The notes under the pieces are model-generated. The model was not told where the DNA came from, did not search any database, and saw only the letters and a list, made by a program, of their open reading frames with translations. This document shows, one piece after another, positions 32,972 through 44,950 of a stretch of 64,000 bases of DNA (its first letter is position 1; each line of letters opens with the position of its first letter). The translations under genes and the position numbers were made by a program. Source of the stretch: Fomes fomentarius (Eukaryota > Basidiomycota > Agaricomycetes > Polyporales > Polyporaceae); contig JABYQN010000002.1 of assembly GCA_022606135.1 (NCBI GenBank), positions 2,914,001-2,978,000 on the forward strand, in the 5' to 3' direction.

Positions 32972-35900
32972 ATGGCAAGTGGTGGCCATTTGCTTCACGT
33001 GCTTCGCACCTCCTCTCTTTACACCCTCGACGCGTCGCGACTCCTAGCGCGTCGCGATACTCTCATCCACATCCTCCCCCCACTCCATGAATTGTGGTTG
33101 ACGATGCCCGAATTGTCCTCGATCCCTCCCGACGCGCGAACGCTCTTCTCTCCCGTCCCTATAAGGGAAGATGGCTCTGAGCCCAACTCCGACGCCCCTG
33201 CCCTTCAAGACACCTCCCTGTCTGTCGACGACGCGTCCCCGCAGTTGCGCGTCGGTGCACTCGTTGCGGACTATGTCGACGTTCCACGCCTCTCAATGTC
33301 CCAAAGGTCCAAGTATCGGCCGGTGGCTGATCAAGAGCTCAAGTCCGACGAGGAATACCCGCATGAGAAAGTGGAACAGGTTGTGGGCGATGTGACATAC
33401 GGCAACGAACACTTCTACTACGTCCGCTATGCGGATGGCATAGTTCACAAGGTGTGTACTCATGATTTCACCGTCTTCAGCTCCAGGAGCAGCCCGACGA
33501 GCGACCCACTTCCTCTTACAATATACGCATGTGCTCATCTTCTGCCTGCAGGTTCCCGCATACACGTTCAATTCTCATCACAGCGAATTCGCTCAGGAAT
33601 ATGGTTAGTATATATCAAAATGGCTCTGCGACTTGCGCTAACCTCACTCACTAGAGGACTCCCTGGCCATGGGGCACATACCGCCCTTCGACCCAACATC
33701 TTCAGATGTGCATCCCGCCTCTCGCACAGCCGCCCTTACTGTCAGAATTCCTGGTCTAGGTTCTAGGCGTAGACGCGATCCCACGCCAGGCGAATCCAGC
33801 TCGGACGAACTTACGAGAGACGTCGACTCCACTGATTATTCAGATGACACCAGTGGTTACGTTCATCGACGAAGTACTCGGTCTGCTGCAGCGAGTGCTC
33901 ACAAGAAGCTTGGGAGTGACTTCCCTTCCAGTCCAAAGAAGACGCGGTCGGGTGGACGTGCCATCTCCGTTCATGGGTCAGATAGCGACAGTGACATACA
34001 AGAGTTGGCACCGCCGACAAGGAAGTCCGCTCGCAATCGCATCACCAAACGCTCCAATGTTTACGACGAGGATTTCGAAGATTATACCGAGTCAGATGAG
34101 TCAGGCACGGGAGCGAAGATAGTGAAGAAAAGGAAGATCGTCCGCGGGAAAGCATCGAGACCAGCCTATGGTCATTTCCGCGTTGTCGCCGACCTCCTTC
34201 ACGATGAGGAGGAGAATGAAGATATTGCACCTCTACTTGTTCACAGATCGATCTGCGAGAAGTGTCACACTGCACCCACTCATGAGCAGCTGAAGAGAAG
34301 GAAGAAGGGTAGAAAGCGCAAGAGTAAGGAAGATGACCTCGAAGATGAGGATTCACGATTGGACAACCTCGGAGGTTGGGTGCGCTGGTAAGTAATGCCT
34401 TGTTACTATCCGCATACATTCTGATATTCTCTATAGCTTGAAGTGCCCTGTCGCCGCTCACTGGGGATGTCTAGCCAAGACCCAACGAGACGAGATCTTG
34501 CGAGCAGCCCATGAACGCGATAAGGCAGAAATGAGAGTTACGAATCCTGACGGTCCCGAGCCCGGTAGACGTCTTGGACTCACACCATACCAGACTACCG
34601 AGTTCATCTGTGGCTCTTGTATGAAGGGGGGATATGCATGGGCTGCAGGGAAGTTGCACTCAAACCCGACCAGTTCGCGGAGCGAGCACGGTCCACATAC
34701 GCTCCAAATGAACCTCCACCAACGTCTTCTGCTCCCGTCGTCGAGCCTGCTCCTCCTGCACCAACTGAGAAGGGCTGCGACGACATCGTCCACGAACTGC
34801 TCTTCCGGTGCTTCACCTGCAAGCGCCTCGCACACTATGCCCACCTACCCGTGCCCGATGGATACGACCCCGACGATACCCCTGTTACTGAGCTCGCCAG
34901 CTATTATCAATATGAAACAGGATGGAAATGTGCCGATTGTGCTTCATATGTGTATGTCGTCGAGCACATTCTAGCTTGGCGCCCATACCCCGAGGATGCG
35001 GTGGAGCCTACTCGTGCACCCAACGAATACCCCAATCACAAAGCTATGCTCCCACGCGAGTACCTCGTCAAGTGGGTCGACCGGAGCTATCGTCGCGTTC
35101 AGTGGGTACCACATGGCTGGCTTCTCGCCGTGGCGTCCAACAAGTTGAGGAATTTCCTCGTAGGCGGCTCCAAAGTTACGCTCCTGCCTGAACCCGGTTC
35201 CGAACAGCAGCATTCCGCTACAGAGGAAAACGTCACCGCTTTTGAGATTGGGCGCGACGGGATCGAGGATCAACAGGGCATGAAGGATGGTGAAGAGACG
35301 AAGCAGCTCACGGCGATCCCTGATGCGGAGAAGAGAATCCCTCCTGCTTGGCGAACTGTCGACCGTGTGCTTGACATCCGTCTGTGGCGCTCCTCCAAGG
35401 TGTTGAAGGGCAAGAAGAAGAAGCGTATGGTAAGCTTTGACGATGAAGACGATGTCACTTCGGAAGTTGCGGAAGCTCGAGATCAGGCCCACAACCAGGG
35501 TGAGGAGCCTCCAAGTCACCTGATGGTCTCCATTGAAGAGTACGAGTCACATGTCGGGAGAGAGTTGAACGAGACAGATGCTAGCAGGGTAGCATGGGCA
35601 TTTTTCAAATGGGACGATCTTGGTTATGATGATGGTATGTGCTCTTGACCATGGGTATTGACCAAATTGACGGTGATTGATCACAGCCTCTTGGGATTCT
35701 CCACCCCGCAGTGGTGAAATCGACTACGCCGCTTACGAAAAGGCGTTCGCGCGATTCATATTTGCAGAGTCTGTCACAGTGCCCAAGCGGGACAAGAAGA
35801 GACCGCCGCAGAAGAAGGGTGCTGGGTGGCTCAGGAGGGAGGCGTTCACTTGCGACTCTCAACCGGACCTTGGGCAAGATCCTCAGCTCAAACTCATGCC

Positions 35901-38900
35901 ATTCCAGGTGGACGGAGTTAACTGGTTGTGTCATAACTGGAACATTGATCAGAACTGCATCCTCGCCGATGAGATGGGTCTGGTACGTATTTCGTTTCCT
36001 CCTTCGCACTGATGTGACAATGCAACCGATTCCAGGGTAAAACAGTCCAGATTGTTACGTTTATTGGCCATCTTGTGGCGAATTTCGACGCTTTCCCAGC
36101 CCTGGTTGTCGTACCGAACTCTACGATTACGAACTGGGTCCGCGAGTTCGAGCGCTGGGCGCCGAAGCTGCGTGTTGTCCCGTTCTATGGTGAGGCTAAG
36201 GCACGTGAAGTGATCAAGAAGTACGAGTTGTACCATGCTCAACCGCCCTCCGGCACCACTGGCGCCAAGTACCACGTTCTTGTCACAACATACGAAACGG
36301 TCACAAATCCGAAGGAGTTCGGCGTGATTTTCAAGAACACGCCGCGTTGGGAATTACTTGTTGTGGACGAGGGTCAACGACGTAAGTTCTTTTCTGTTTG
36401 TCGTCAGAACACGCGGCTTACATGCGCACAGTCAAGAGTGACGAAAGTCTCATATTCAAGCGTCTCAAGGAGTTGAAGAGCTTCCACCGAATCATCATGA
36501 CTGGAGTAAATGGCACCTTTGAATTGTGGACCGATCTAGGAGGTACTGAAGGTCTGTTAACAGACGCCGTTGAACAACAACATCCGAGAGTTGTTCAATT
36601 TGATGAACTTCCTTGACCCCGACGAGTGGAGAGACCTCGAGGCACTGTCGAAGCAGTATGAAGAGTTAACTGACGAACTCGTGAAGGACCTGCATGGAAG
36701 GCTTAAGCCGTACTTCCTCCGTCGCATCAAGTCTGAAGTGCTGCAATTACCCCCCAAAGTCAGACAGTCCTTCTTCGTGTGCTTGAGATATATGCTGATC
36801 GCCCATTCCAGAACGAGGTCATCGTCCCAGTGAGCATGGCGCCACTGCAGAAGGAGATCTACCGATCTGTCCTCAGTAAGTTGACAATAACGGAGTGTTG
36901 GAGCCGCTATTCATTTCTGTGCAGGTCAGAACCTCGAGATCTTGCGCAGTCTCGCAGAAGGGAATGCGACCTCGTCCAAGGGCAACAATGCAGTGACGAA
37001 GACGAATATGAACAATGTGTTGATGCAACTACGGAAGTACGTGGTGACCTCTACGCCATTTCATCTAATCGCTCATGTGTCCCGTTGGTATAGGTGTTTG
37101 CAGCATCCGTACCTGGTGTCGGACACTATAGAGCCAAAGGATCTGTCTCCTCAAGAGACCCACGAACGCTTGGTTGGGGCTAGTGCCAAGCTGCGTTTGC
37201 TGAAGATGTTGTTGCCGAGGTTGCGTGCGCGTGGTCACAGAGTTCTCCTTTTCAGTCAGGTAAGTTGTACGCCCGGTGAGAGGTATCATTGTCTGTGGCT
37301 GATATTTGGCAGTTTGTCCTCGCACTCGACGTCGTCGAAGACTTCTTGGTTGGGGAAGGGATCAAATTCCTCCGTCTGGTGAGTTGGCGAGATGAAGTCA
37401 AGTCGTTTCTCCTGCTAATGCGACGCGCAGGATGGTAACACCAAGCAGGCTGAACGTCAAAAGGGGATGGACGAGTTTAACAAGCCCGACTCTGACGTCT
37501 TCATATACATTCTGACGACACGCGCTGGCGGTGTTGGTATCAACCTTTGGAGCGCGGATACAGTAATCATCTTCGATCCCGACTTCAACCCGCACCAGGT
37601 ATGAGTTACTCCTTTGCAAAAGCCAACTTTGATTGACAAGCTTATAGGATTTACAAGTACGCTTCTCGTTCACGTGATATGTCTGAGAAGTGAAAGATCA
37701 TGTCTGTTGTAGGCCATCGCTCGTGCACACCGCTATGGCCAGAAGAAGACCGTTCTAGTCTTCAAGCTCATGGTGAAGGACTCTGCTGAGGGTATGTTAT
37801 GATTGGCGTATGTGCGAACAGATGTTCAATGTGTCTTCTAGAACGTATCATGCAAACCGGCAAAAGGAAACTCGTATTGGATCATCTCATAGTGCAGAAA
37901 ATGGACGACGAGAACGGTTCCAAGGAGGATGTCCAGTCGATTTTGATGTTCGGTGCTCAAGCGCTCTTCCAAGAGAACGAGGAGAGTGCTGCCCAGGAAG
38001 TACATTGTGAGCATGAAGTCCTGAGTGTGTGCGCGGCCTCTTCATCTCTGTCCATATAGATTCTGAGCACGACATCGAAAACCTCATTGAGAAAACGGAG
38101 AAAGAGGGCGAGGAAGTGGAGCCTGAATCCGGTGCCGGATCCTTGTTCTCGTTCGCCAAGGTTTGGTCTGCGGAGAAGGAAGTCTTGGAGGACATGGACG
38201 AACCCACAGAGAACACCGAGGCAACCGACTCATGGGCAAAAGCACTCGAGCTTATCGCAGCGCGTAAAGCGACAGAGTTGCAGAAAGAGGTCACCGGACG
38301 TGGCGTGCGCCGCAAAGCCGCCGCTGTCTTCCCACAGGTAATCCATTGTCGTCAGTCTGATGTGACTCGCTCACTCGCCTCTATAGCAAAGTCTCCATCT
38401 TGGCGACACGCCAACGAAAGACAAGAACAAGGAGAAGAACAAGTCCAAGAAGAGGAAGAAGTCCAAAGGCAAATCGACTGGCTCAGATGACTCCGACTTC
38501 CACGCACCTCTCCTGAGGGCAGGCTCAGATTCGGATGATACTGAAGATGACATGGACGTTGACGATATCCGTATGCTCCCAGTCCCTGAGTTTGGCTCTA
38601 TCACGCCTATGCCGCCTATGCCGGTCTCGAAACAGAAGCACAAGGTCTCCGAGGTACAACATCGCCCGTTATCTCCTATCCACAATCGACGGCAGGAATC
38701 AGACTCTGGCGCGGAGTTCTGCGGACTGTGTGGCAAGGATCACGCCCCCAGTCATTGCTCCATGACGGAGAGTCCCGAGAACCTCGCACAATACAGACTC
38801 ATGCTGATGCAGCATGCTGGGGACGAGACGATTGAGGAACGTGTACGTCAACTGTCATGATGCATCCGCTACATAATTACTGATGCCCCAAAATTGTCCA

Positions 38901-39625
38901 GCGTGCTGCAATCCGAGTTATCGACGAAACGTTGCACCGGCTCGGAAAGATTCATTTGATATATGGCCAGCCGCTTCAGCTCGTGGAAGTTCCGTCACAT
39001 CCAACCCCACAGCGCCCTGCGAACCTTCAGAATCCTTCGAAAAGGCCCAAGAAGGGACCACATCCTACAACGCAAACTTCACCCAGGACGGTAATTCCAC
39101 GCGATAATGTCAACAATGGGGCTCAGCCGACTGCAGGACCTTCGCGTTTGAACGGCGCGCCACAACCTAACCCGGCTCCTACCGCAGTCCTTTACCAGCC
39201 GAAAGCCGCACGGATATCGAAGACCACAAACTCTGTCCCGAATTCTTCTAAACGCCCATCGCCACCTACCGATTCCATTCTTTTCCCTGCAACCAAGAAG
39301 CTGAAGGAGAGTGGGGCACCTAACCCATGTGTTGTCTGTGGTGGACCGTACCACCTGGTCAAGGACTGCCCCGTGGTGGCTCAAGGATCACCATCCAGGT
39401 ACGATTAGCTGTGGTGTGCTGACGGGTGCATGGTCGAACTAACCTTCACGATCGCGCGGCAGCATTACCGAAGCAATAGAGCGGCTCTCGAAAAATCCTG
39501 CCCAAGCCCCCGTGGTTAGCATTCTGGAGAGCATATGGACCAAATTGCAGAGGCGCGCGCTGTCCGGCTCCGCCACGAAAGATCCCAGCGGGGCCTCCGG
39601 TTCTGCCATCGATCTGACCAAGTGA
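32972..39625 (+). CDS. mit1: Mit1/CHD-like chromatin remodeller (PHD, chromodomain, SNF2)
   Basis: ATP-dependent nucleosome remodeller of about 1,900 residues, most like fission-yeast Mit1 (SHREC/NuRD-type silencing). In order: N-terminal SH3/chromo-like region ([20 protein letters not shown]), basic and acidic linker, PHD finger ([26 protein letters not shown]), a second Cys-rich finger ([24 protein letters not shown]), a chromodomain segment ([19 protein letters not shown]), SNF2 ATPase (LADEMGLGKTVQ; motif [57 protein letters not shown]), then two zinc knuckles ([13 protein letters not shown] and [14 protein letters not shown]) and an end at IDLTK, TGA 39623. Motif II is DEGQ rather than DEAH. 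A frame break occurs at a six-G run between the two fingers (34626-34631), with no intron possible. The start is uncertain: ATG at 32972 or 33104. Confidence 0.87.
34617..34637 (+). other. Apparent 1-nt frameshift at G6 run in PHD region
   Basis: Upstream frame reads [11 protein letters not shown]; downstream coding frame reads [15 protein letters not shown] over the same bases, offset by one. A seventh G in the run 34626-34631 would give the continuous C-x2-C-x4-C-x2-C cluster [13 protein letters not shown]. The one intron I could fit (donor GTATGA at 34619) removes this cysteine cluster and has a poor acceptor. Confidence 0.72.
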
Positions 39626-40029
39626 TTGGACCACTTGCACGCCTTCCGTGCATGTCGGTAATTCGGACTCGAGACGAGGGCGCGGACCCCTGCGGTCTGT
39701 CATTCTTAAGGTATACCCTACATATCTCCCATACTACGGGAGCGTATAGCACTACGGTAGAGCGGACCTGGTCAATAATGGTAGCACGAGTGGAGTAGTA
39801 CCGTATAGGATGATTATACTTAGTCCTATTGTCCGCTTGGTTTCTTTGTCTTTGTGAATGATTGTCTCAGCTGCGGCAAGGGCCGTTGACAGAAAGGGTT
39901 GTTTGACGCCGGCTGCGGGTAAGCATCTCCGCTTTTCTGCAGTGGACGCTCGCACATTCCATGTCTCCTCTTCTTGCTCCCGCTCCGCCACGTCTCGCCA
40001 CTCTACTCTGACTCTGACCACTGTGCCCT
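39626..40029. other. Intergenic, Mit1-like 3' end to RNase III-like start
   Basis: About 400 bp between two plus-strand genes: the 3' UTR of the remodeller and a pyrimidine-rich leader (about 39955-40020) before the next ATG. No coding frame or RNA gene seen. Confidence 0.45.
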
Positions 40030-41371
40030 ATGTTCAAAATTGAGTCAAGCTCTCCGAGGATACCACCTACAGGATCAGCCATCAACCGAGCAGCCGCCAA
40101 CTCTACCGCAGCACACTCAGGTATGTAGTGCTTCTGCTGCTCTTTGCTGCTGCGGTAGCTCGGAAGTCTTATAATTCCTTCCCTAGTGTCTGGCACGTGT
40201 CCTTCTACCCCCTCCACGTCAACAGCGAAATCCTTGAGTCCTACCCCAACCCTGAAGCGCTCTCGCTCGACGTCCTCCACAACCCCTACCATGGATCCTG
40301 GCTGTCCATCCGCGCCGCACATCGACGGCGAAGCTATGCTTGAAATTTTCGTCCACTCGTCAATAAAATTCACCGGAAAGCCGATGAATTCTGAATCTGT
40401 ATATGCCGATGGCCCCAGGCTTGCGACGATAGGCAGTGCGATGTTGGAGGCGAGTTACGCGGCCATTCTCTTCAACAAACGGCCAATGCTAACAGCGGAG
40501 GAGCTCGAGGTGAGTTGTCGCAGTCACACTTTGTTCGTCCCATCTACAATCGCAGTCTGCCACAGGCCAGTCGTAGCGAGCTTCCGGATCTGGTTGAGAA
40601 ATGGGTTGAGCAATACAAGTGGAGAGAAAAGGTGCGCCATGCTCCGGGTGTAGACCTGCGCAAGCCCGAGGTTCGTGGTTGATTCTTCTTACGCAGGCGT
40701 GTGGCTCACTCTCGTCCAGGAGACCCGTTATCTGATGGATGCTTATGTCGGGGCGGTCTATGCCGGAGGAGGTTTCCAAGCTGTAATGAACTGGATTGCG
40801 GCCCTTGTTGATCCTGGCGCGACACCGCCGCAGGTTCAACAAGGCCAGTACGAACCCGAGTCCAAGAGGACCAGGTTTGAGCCGTCGCAACCGCAGTACA
40901 CCTACCAGCCTCAGCCTCAGCCTCAGCCTGCGTTTGCTGCAGGGTACGGCATGCCTTCATACATGCCTCCCGCGGCACCTCCTCCGCCGGCAGTCGCTCC
41001 TCCTCCCCTTCCGGCCCACAATCCCCTCGCTCCTGCGCAGCCTCATTCTGCATTTCTCCCGGTGTTCAACCAGACTGCGCAGCAGCGGAGGTTGGAGGTG
41101 CAGTACCCCGCACAGTTCTCCGGCCCTGCGCATGCCGGTCGATGGACCGTTCAGTGTCTTGGTACGTTGGTATCTTCTTCCGGTCATCCTCTCCCTACTG
41201 AAGTAACTCTAGTCAATGGTCTTGAGAAGGGCGTGGGCACGGGCCCCAGCAAGCAGCTCGCGAAGGAAGAAGCGGCGCGGCAGGCGTACTTTGCGATGGG
41301 ATGGGCTCCCCGTAAGCTTCTCCTACCCTTTTGCTTGCCTTACCGCTCATGTTGGGATTGCAGGCGTGTAA
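40030..41371 (+). CDS. Degenerate RNase III-domain plus dsRBD protein
   Basis: About 350 residues: a Ser/Thr/Pro-rich N-terminus (MFKIESSSPRIPPTGS), an RNase III-like helical domain (FVHSSIKFTGKPMNSE, DGPRLATIGSAMLEASYAAI, LPDLVEKWVEQYKWREKVR, ETRYLMDAYVGAVYAGGGF), a Pro/Gln-rich linker with a CAGCCT repeat (about 40910-40930) and a double-stranded-RNA-binding motif (GRWTVQCL, VNGLEKGVGTGPSKQLAKEE, RQAYFAMGW), ending APRV with TAA 41369. The RNase III signature E-L-E-F-L-G-D-A is replaced by R-L-A-T-I-G-S-A, so the metal-binding Glu and Asp are missing, and the second acidic pair is reduced to a single Asp. It should therefore bind dsRNA without cutting, as in mitochondrial ribosomal protein mL44 or pseudo-RNase III proteins. 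Whether it acts in the mitochondrion or in RNA silencing is not clear. Confidence 0.8.
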
Positions 41372-41899
41372 TTTCGTTGCGTCGTTGACATGCTCCGCGA
41401 CGCAACCGAATGATTTGCGCCGTTGTAATCTCGTGCGTCTCGTGCTGGGGCGGGGTGGTCGCGATTGGGCTCCTGCAACGCCACTGTGCTCGATTAAGGG
41501 GACTCGAAATTCTCTTTGTCGAGCTCAATAGCGTCTCGTTCAGCCCAGTCATGGTTGTTCCCTTCCGTATCGAGTTCCCTCTTTTCGAGTTGCCTCTTTG
41601 GTGTCGTTGATTCATACAAACTACTCGCATTGCTAGATTACAACGGCTCAAGTAATTCACATATGGAGGTAATTATGTGATTCCATCCAATTGTTACCTT
41701 TATGGCTTTCCTAGGTAGCTCTCGGAATTCTCGCGGTTCGTTCGTTATCCCAATACTGTAGCATGTTACTTCTTTCCCCCAATAGACATTCGTATTCACG
41801 TATTCATAGGTCATGGGGCGGTATTCGTTTGTTGAATACGCTATCTAACAGCACACATCCCATGTCTCACGATATGATGTGCGTCCCGGGTAGTGCTAA
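41372..41899. other. Convergent 3' region, RNase III-like gene and GH20
   Basis: About 530 bp between facing stop codons. AT-richer than the flanks, consistent with two 3' UTRs and polyadenylation sites. No coding frame or RNA gene seen. Confidence 0.45.
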
Positions 41900-44800
41900 T
41901 CATACGTATCTCTGACTCGAAATCCCGCTCACGTCCTGTATTCCATCCCATAACGTTATTCTGTAAATTTGGATGCCTGCCCTTCCTACGATCTCCACCG
42001 GGGCAACGAAGGCCATCGGTTCGAGAGTAAGCGTGCCGTCAATCGGAACGAGAAAGTCGCCCGCATGCACGCCGTCCACGTATACCGCCGTGCCGCCTTC
42101 CGTGCCTGTCAAAATGACATCTGTGACGTCTTTGTCGCTGCGTGGCGGCAATGTGAAGTTAGAGAGGAGGTATGTGATGTTTGACGACGTGAACGCCAAG
42201 GTCAACGCGCCGTCTGGGCGGAGAGCCAGTCCGAACGAGTCGTCCGGGCCAGCCAAAAGGGCACCCGCACCGGGAGATGCACCGAGCTGTGCACGCAACA
42301 GCAGGGTGTAGTTGTGCCCCTTGCTCCCCAGCGGCGTACGCAACACTCCGGCAGCGATGCGTGCATCGTACCCGTTCCCGCTCCGGTCGGGCACTACGCC
42401 GGAGGCTGATGTGGGGCCCAGCGACGCAGCCGCCCGGGATACAGAGTAGTCCGCCACGACAGCACCCTTGCTGCGAATGCGCCGAGCGAGGTTCTGTCCG
42501 GGAGCGGTGGCGGAGAGCTGTGGGAATGCGGTGAGGAATTGCGCGTGCGTGAGGTGGTTTGCGCGCGATGCTGCCTGCCAGCCCGCGCTCGCGATGACTG
42601 GGATACCCTGTTTGAGGGAGTAGAATGCCTCCAGGGGCGTGCTGGCGGTCGGACCATGGTCGTTCCATGCCGCCTGTGTGTGGAGGGATGTCGAAGTGGA
42701 TTGAGCTTGTGATGGTATGCATGTAGATAGAAACGGGTTCGTGTGGGGGAGTGGGTCAAAGACCAATACGTACCATAATCGCACCCTTGAGATGCGGGTC
42801 CGAGATACTTGGGTTGTTCGAGGCATTGCCTGAGCTCCGAACGGGTGCGGTCTAGTTGAGTACTGTCTTCGATGAGCCGCAGCACGTACCGCGGTCGAAG
42901 ATGTGGGGGTCCCATATTCCACCCGTGTCGACGTTTGCTCCGTCCCAGAGACGGGTCTGATTGATTTGCTGCGGGAACGAACCCGACTGCAGAGCAGCAC
43001 CCGGCATAATCCCGCTTAGCCCGAGCTCGGGATTCTGGAGTCGTTGACTAAGCCACACACCCACCTGTTTCATCACTATGTATTGGAACGAATCCTCGCT
43101 AGATGTACCCCGGTCAGCGACATGGTCTACTTCCGTGTCGGAGCAAGAGAGGAACGGACCAATCTCACCTATTAATCACATCATAATTCGAACGAATGAG
43201 TTCGAAAGGGTCGTCGTCGCCAAAGTCCCTGTATCCGAGCCATGAGCGTAATGCATCATGATGAGCCTCCGAGATGACATAGGACTACACTCACCAGTGC
43301 TGGATGGTAATAGTTTTGCTGATAGAGGTTGTGTTCGAAGGTTCTCGCGTTCCCCAAATCCGGATCCTCTTCCCGCTCTCTTGGCCGATGAATTGACTCT
43401 GTGGTTCGTCAGCTCTGTTGAAGCCATGCCATAATGCCGCAGACACAGACGGAACTCGAACCTAGTATACGCACCATCTCGTTGACAAAATTGTTATAGT
43501 CGTCCGCGAGGGACGCACTGTACTCGTCCGCTCCGATCGACACTTGCGCTGTGATGCGCACAGACGAATATGAGCGACATCCGATCGCAATTGCCGGGCC
43601 GGAGAACCACTCACTTGTATGGAACCACGGCAGGAACTCTGTGCGTGCGTATGGCGGCATCGTAAGGTTGGTTGCATGCAAGATCTGCGTCCGCCGGAGA
43701 AACGCAAAAACACGCACCTTTCCATATGGACTTGATTGTCGGTATCGCGTCCGGGACGGTGAGGTTGATCAGCGACGGGTCAGACGACAGCGCAAGTTCA
43801 GATTTCCACTGGGTGATGACCAAGGCATGTCCGGGCTGACAAACACACGCGCTGTTTGTGAGCCTGCGTCCCTATCGCAGCTCAAAGTGCTGCATGCATA
43901 GCTTACCGCTTCCAGTTCGGGTATGATCTAAGACAGTCCGACGGGGGTTATTCTTCGGACATGTACGGCCACGAGTTTATGGCTTGCTTACTGTGATTCC
44001 ACGTCCGGCGCAGTGGCTCTGGAACGCGTCGAATTCTTCCCGAGAGTATGTCTCGTTCAGGTGCGGGGTCAGTCCAGCCAGTGCTGGCGCTTCGGGGCGC
44101 AGTCGAAAGCGTGCGTATGCGTTCGGATCCCCTCTTGGGTTCACATTGTCCGAGAGGTGGACGTGCTGTGTACAACAAAGAGTAGTAAGACCGTTGTACG
44201 GGGCCCTGGATTGCGGACCGAACTCACAAACTCGCTGACTTTGAACCAGGACGCATAGGTACACATATCCCGCAAGAAGTCAATAGGATACCACTGCCTT
44301 CCGACGTCTGCATGTACGGGAAGCTGTCAACTAACCGTTCTCCGTGTGTCCTAGAACAAATACAGACCTAACATGAAACCTCGTGTGCTCCAGTCGGGCT
44401 GGTCCACCACCTTGCCTGTCGGAAATTGGCCCGCAGTCAGAACTAGGCCTTGCAGGAGCGTACGGGTCGCCCAGAAGGCGCCTTTGCTGCCCGAGGCGGT
44501 AATGTGTATGTTAGTGGATGAGACGTCGATCGAATATCCTTCTGTCGTGGCGGTTCCATCCGCATACGTTGCGTTCAAGTCGTCCGACAAGGATATTGCG
44601 ATGACATTGGGGGCGTGTAATGAGTTGTGGCTGTCAGACACGAAGAGCGAGACGCTTGTCTGTGGGAACAGCTCCTCGAGGTCGGCCTTGAATGTCTGAG
44701 TGTATGCCAATAAGGAAGGAGGTATCAGACTGAGCCCGTCATCTCTGGTGGACAGAGCATCGCGTTGATTGACAATAATCCGGATATGATTGGATAGTCG

Positions 44801-44950
44801 AAAGACAGAGGATGCACTGCCGGTGGATGTGAAGAGATGAACAGCAGGCACCAGAGGCGGAAGGAGCAGAGCCCAGGTTGTGGGCAACAAGATGGAAGCG
44901 AGAGCTAGGAGAGCACAGGTTGCAGTCTGGTGAACGACGAACGGAAACAT
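41900..44950 (-). CDS. Secreted GH20 beta-N-acetylhexosaminidase
   Basis: Exo-acting glycosidase that removes terminal GlcNAc/GalNAc, for chitin-oligomer or glycoprotein recycling. An N-terminal hydrophobic segment (LALASILLPTTWALLLPPL) serves as signal peptide or anchor. The GH20b-like N-domain includes GSKGAFWATRTLLQGL; the catalytic barrel has QPDWSTRGFMLDVGRQWYP, FHVHLSDNVNP, IPELEAPGHALV, the catalytic Asp-Glu pair in VSIGADEYSA and HWDFGDDDP. A C-terminal beta-rich module of about 220 residues follows (NYTLLLRAQLG, AVYVDGVHAGDFLVP, RITLWDGIQDVSG), resembling a concanavalin/LamG-like carbohydrate-binding fold. About ten introns, product near 800 residues, stop TAG/TAA region at 41900. 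The extra C-terminal module makes it longer than standard hexosaminidases. Confidence 0.88.

Noticed and set aside
34619..34690. Intron with donor GTATGA that would avoid the G-run frameshift in the Mit1-like gene
   Set aside because: It removes the CMKGG-CMGC cysteine cluster and uses a poor, purine-rich acceptor context.
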